Source: JAABRB01 sp963735025 (GTDB lineage Bacteria > Pseudomonadota > Gammaproteobacteria > Burkholderiales > SG8-39). Taken from it: a DNA stretch of 64,000 nucleotides. The position numbers and the translations under genes are program-made. Below, piece by piece: positions 63,714-64,000 of the stretch (the stretch's first letter is position 1; each line of letters begins with the position of its first letter). Location of the stretch: the NCBI GenBank assembly GCA_963735025.1, contig CAVTJG010000009.1, positions 1,240,001-1,304,000 of the forward strand, read 5' to 3'. The notes below the pieces were generated by a model, which was not told the DNA's origin, searched no databases, and saw nothing but the letters and a program-made list of their open reading frames with translations.

Positions 63714-64000
63714 ATGCTGAGCGCAGTTGACCGGCTGATCGTCGGGTTCGACCAAGGCGTCCGAACGATCCTTGGTGTGCATGCGAGCGAGCGGCCGACG
63801 CCGGGGCGCGAGCTTCCCGAGGCGGATCTCGACGACGTGTCGCGTCGCCACGCGGCAGGGCTCATGCGGGTCAATCACTGCGGCGAGGTCTGCGCGCAGG
63901 CCCTTTATCAAGGGCAGGCGCTTGCGTCGCAGAACGATCGTCTCAAAGCGCGCTTTGCGCTCGGCGGCGCGGGAGGAAGAGGACCATCTCGCGTGGACCG
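63714..64000 (+). CDS. coq7: 2-polyprenyl-3-methyl-6-methoxy-1,4-benzoquinol monooxygenase Coq7, 5' part (frameshifted)
   Basis: The start of a Coq7-type diiron hydroxylase, which performs C6 hydroxylation in ubiquinone synthesis. ATG 63714 opens MLSAVDRLIVGFDQGVRTIL. The first ligand block is GLMRVNHCGEVCAQALYQGQA. After NDRLKARF (near 63950) the open frame drifts; a neighbouring frame gives RSAAREEEDHLAWT, the conserved second ligand block (EExxH). One indel and the window edge truncate the visible gene, which continues to the right. Confidence 0.85.
   Translation, partial: MLSAVDRLIVGFDQGVRTILGVHASERPTPGRELPEADLDDVSRRHAAGLMRVNHCGEVCAQALYQGQALASQNDRLKARFALGGAGGRGPSRVD

Overview
The window is a 64-kb piece of a GC-rich chromosome that looks betaproteobacterial, Burkholderiales-like. 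The basis is gene order and gene content: spoT-rpoZ-gmk-yicC next to a kinase/phosphatase pair and rph-rdgB-hemW; dusB-fis-purH; amgK-murU divergent from lptD-surA-rsmA; glyQ-glyS-gmhB-plsC; miaB-phoH-ybeY-corC-lnt; rpe-gph-trpE; a typical beta-type general porin; and Coq7. There is no phage, plasmid or CRISPR array. It is mostly housekeeping chromosome with a few accessory patches.

Layout. 1-6.6 kb is a small-molecule metabolism patch: the end of malonyl-CoA decarboxylase, an MDR oxidoreductase, a reductive-dehalogenase-like Fe-S protein, and a leftward acyl-CoA ligase / SDR / hydrolase cluster resembling aromatic acid (2-aminobenzoate/benzoate) CoA catabolism. 6.7-16.2 kb carries stringent response, transcription and nucleotide functions, then the Ser/Thr kinase-PP2C-rph-rdgB-hemW-HAD run. 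16.2-24.6 kb is leftward: hemF, purD, pagP, purH, fis, dusB, ubiH-like, pepP. 24.8-33.9 kb covers the cell envelope (MurU/AmgK recycling, LptD, SurA, PlsC, GmhB). 33.9-42.6 kb holds glyS/glyQ, lnt, corC, ybeY, phoH, miaB. 42.9-46.6 kb is a TAXI-type TRAP transporter whose permease runs into a truncated IS630-like element. 46.7-53.7 kb has a CAU-anticodon tRNA, a second UbiH-like hydroxylase, dsbC, mltA, an AurF-like diiron oxygenase, a luciferase-like oxidoreductase, an epimerase and apaG. 53.9-62.0 kb is rpe-gph and the trp operon (trpE, trpG, trpD, two foreign genes, trpC). The window ends with a porin and the start of coq7.

Two features run through the whole window. First, many genes that should be intact are split by single-base shifts, mostly at homopolymers: the MDR oxidoreductase, HAD, pagP, purH, lptD, the second ubiH, the porin and coq7. 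Essential genes are hit and each reading frame resumes perfectly, so sequencing or assembly indels are the likeliest cause. Second, intergenic DNA contains at least three families of short repeats, two of them clearly palindromic, plus two separate tandem arrays. Apart from these, the most interesting signal is a 22-codon leader ORF upstream of trpE with two Trp codons (W-R-R-W) and competing hairpins, which looks like an unannotated trp attenuator.
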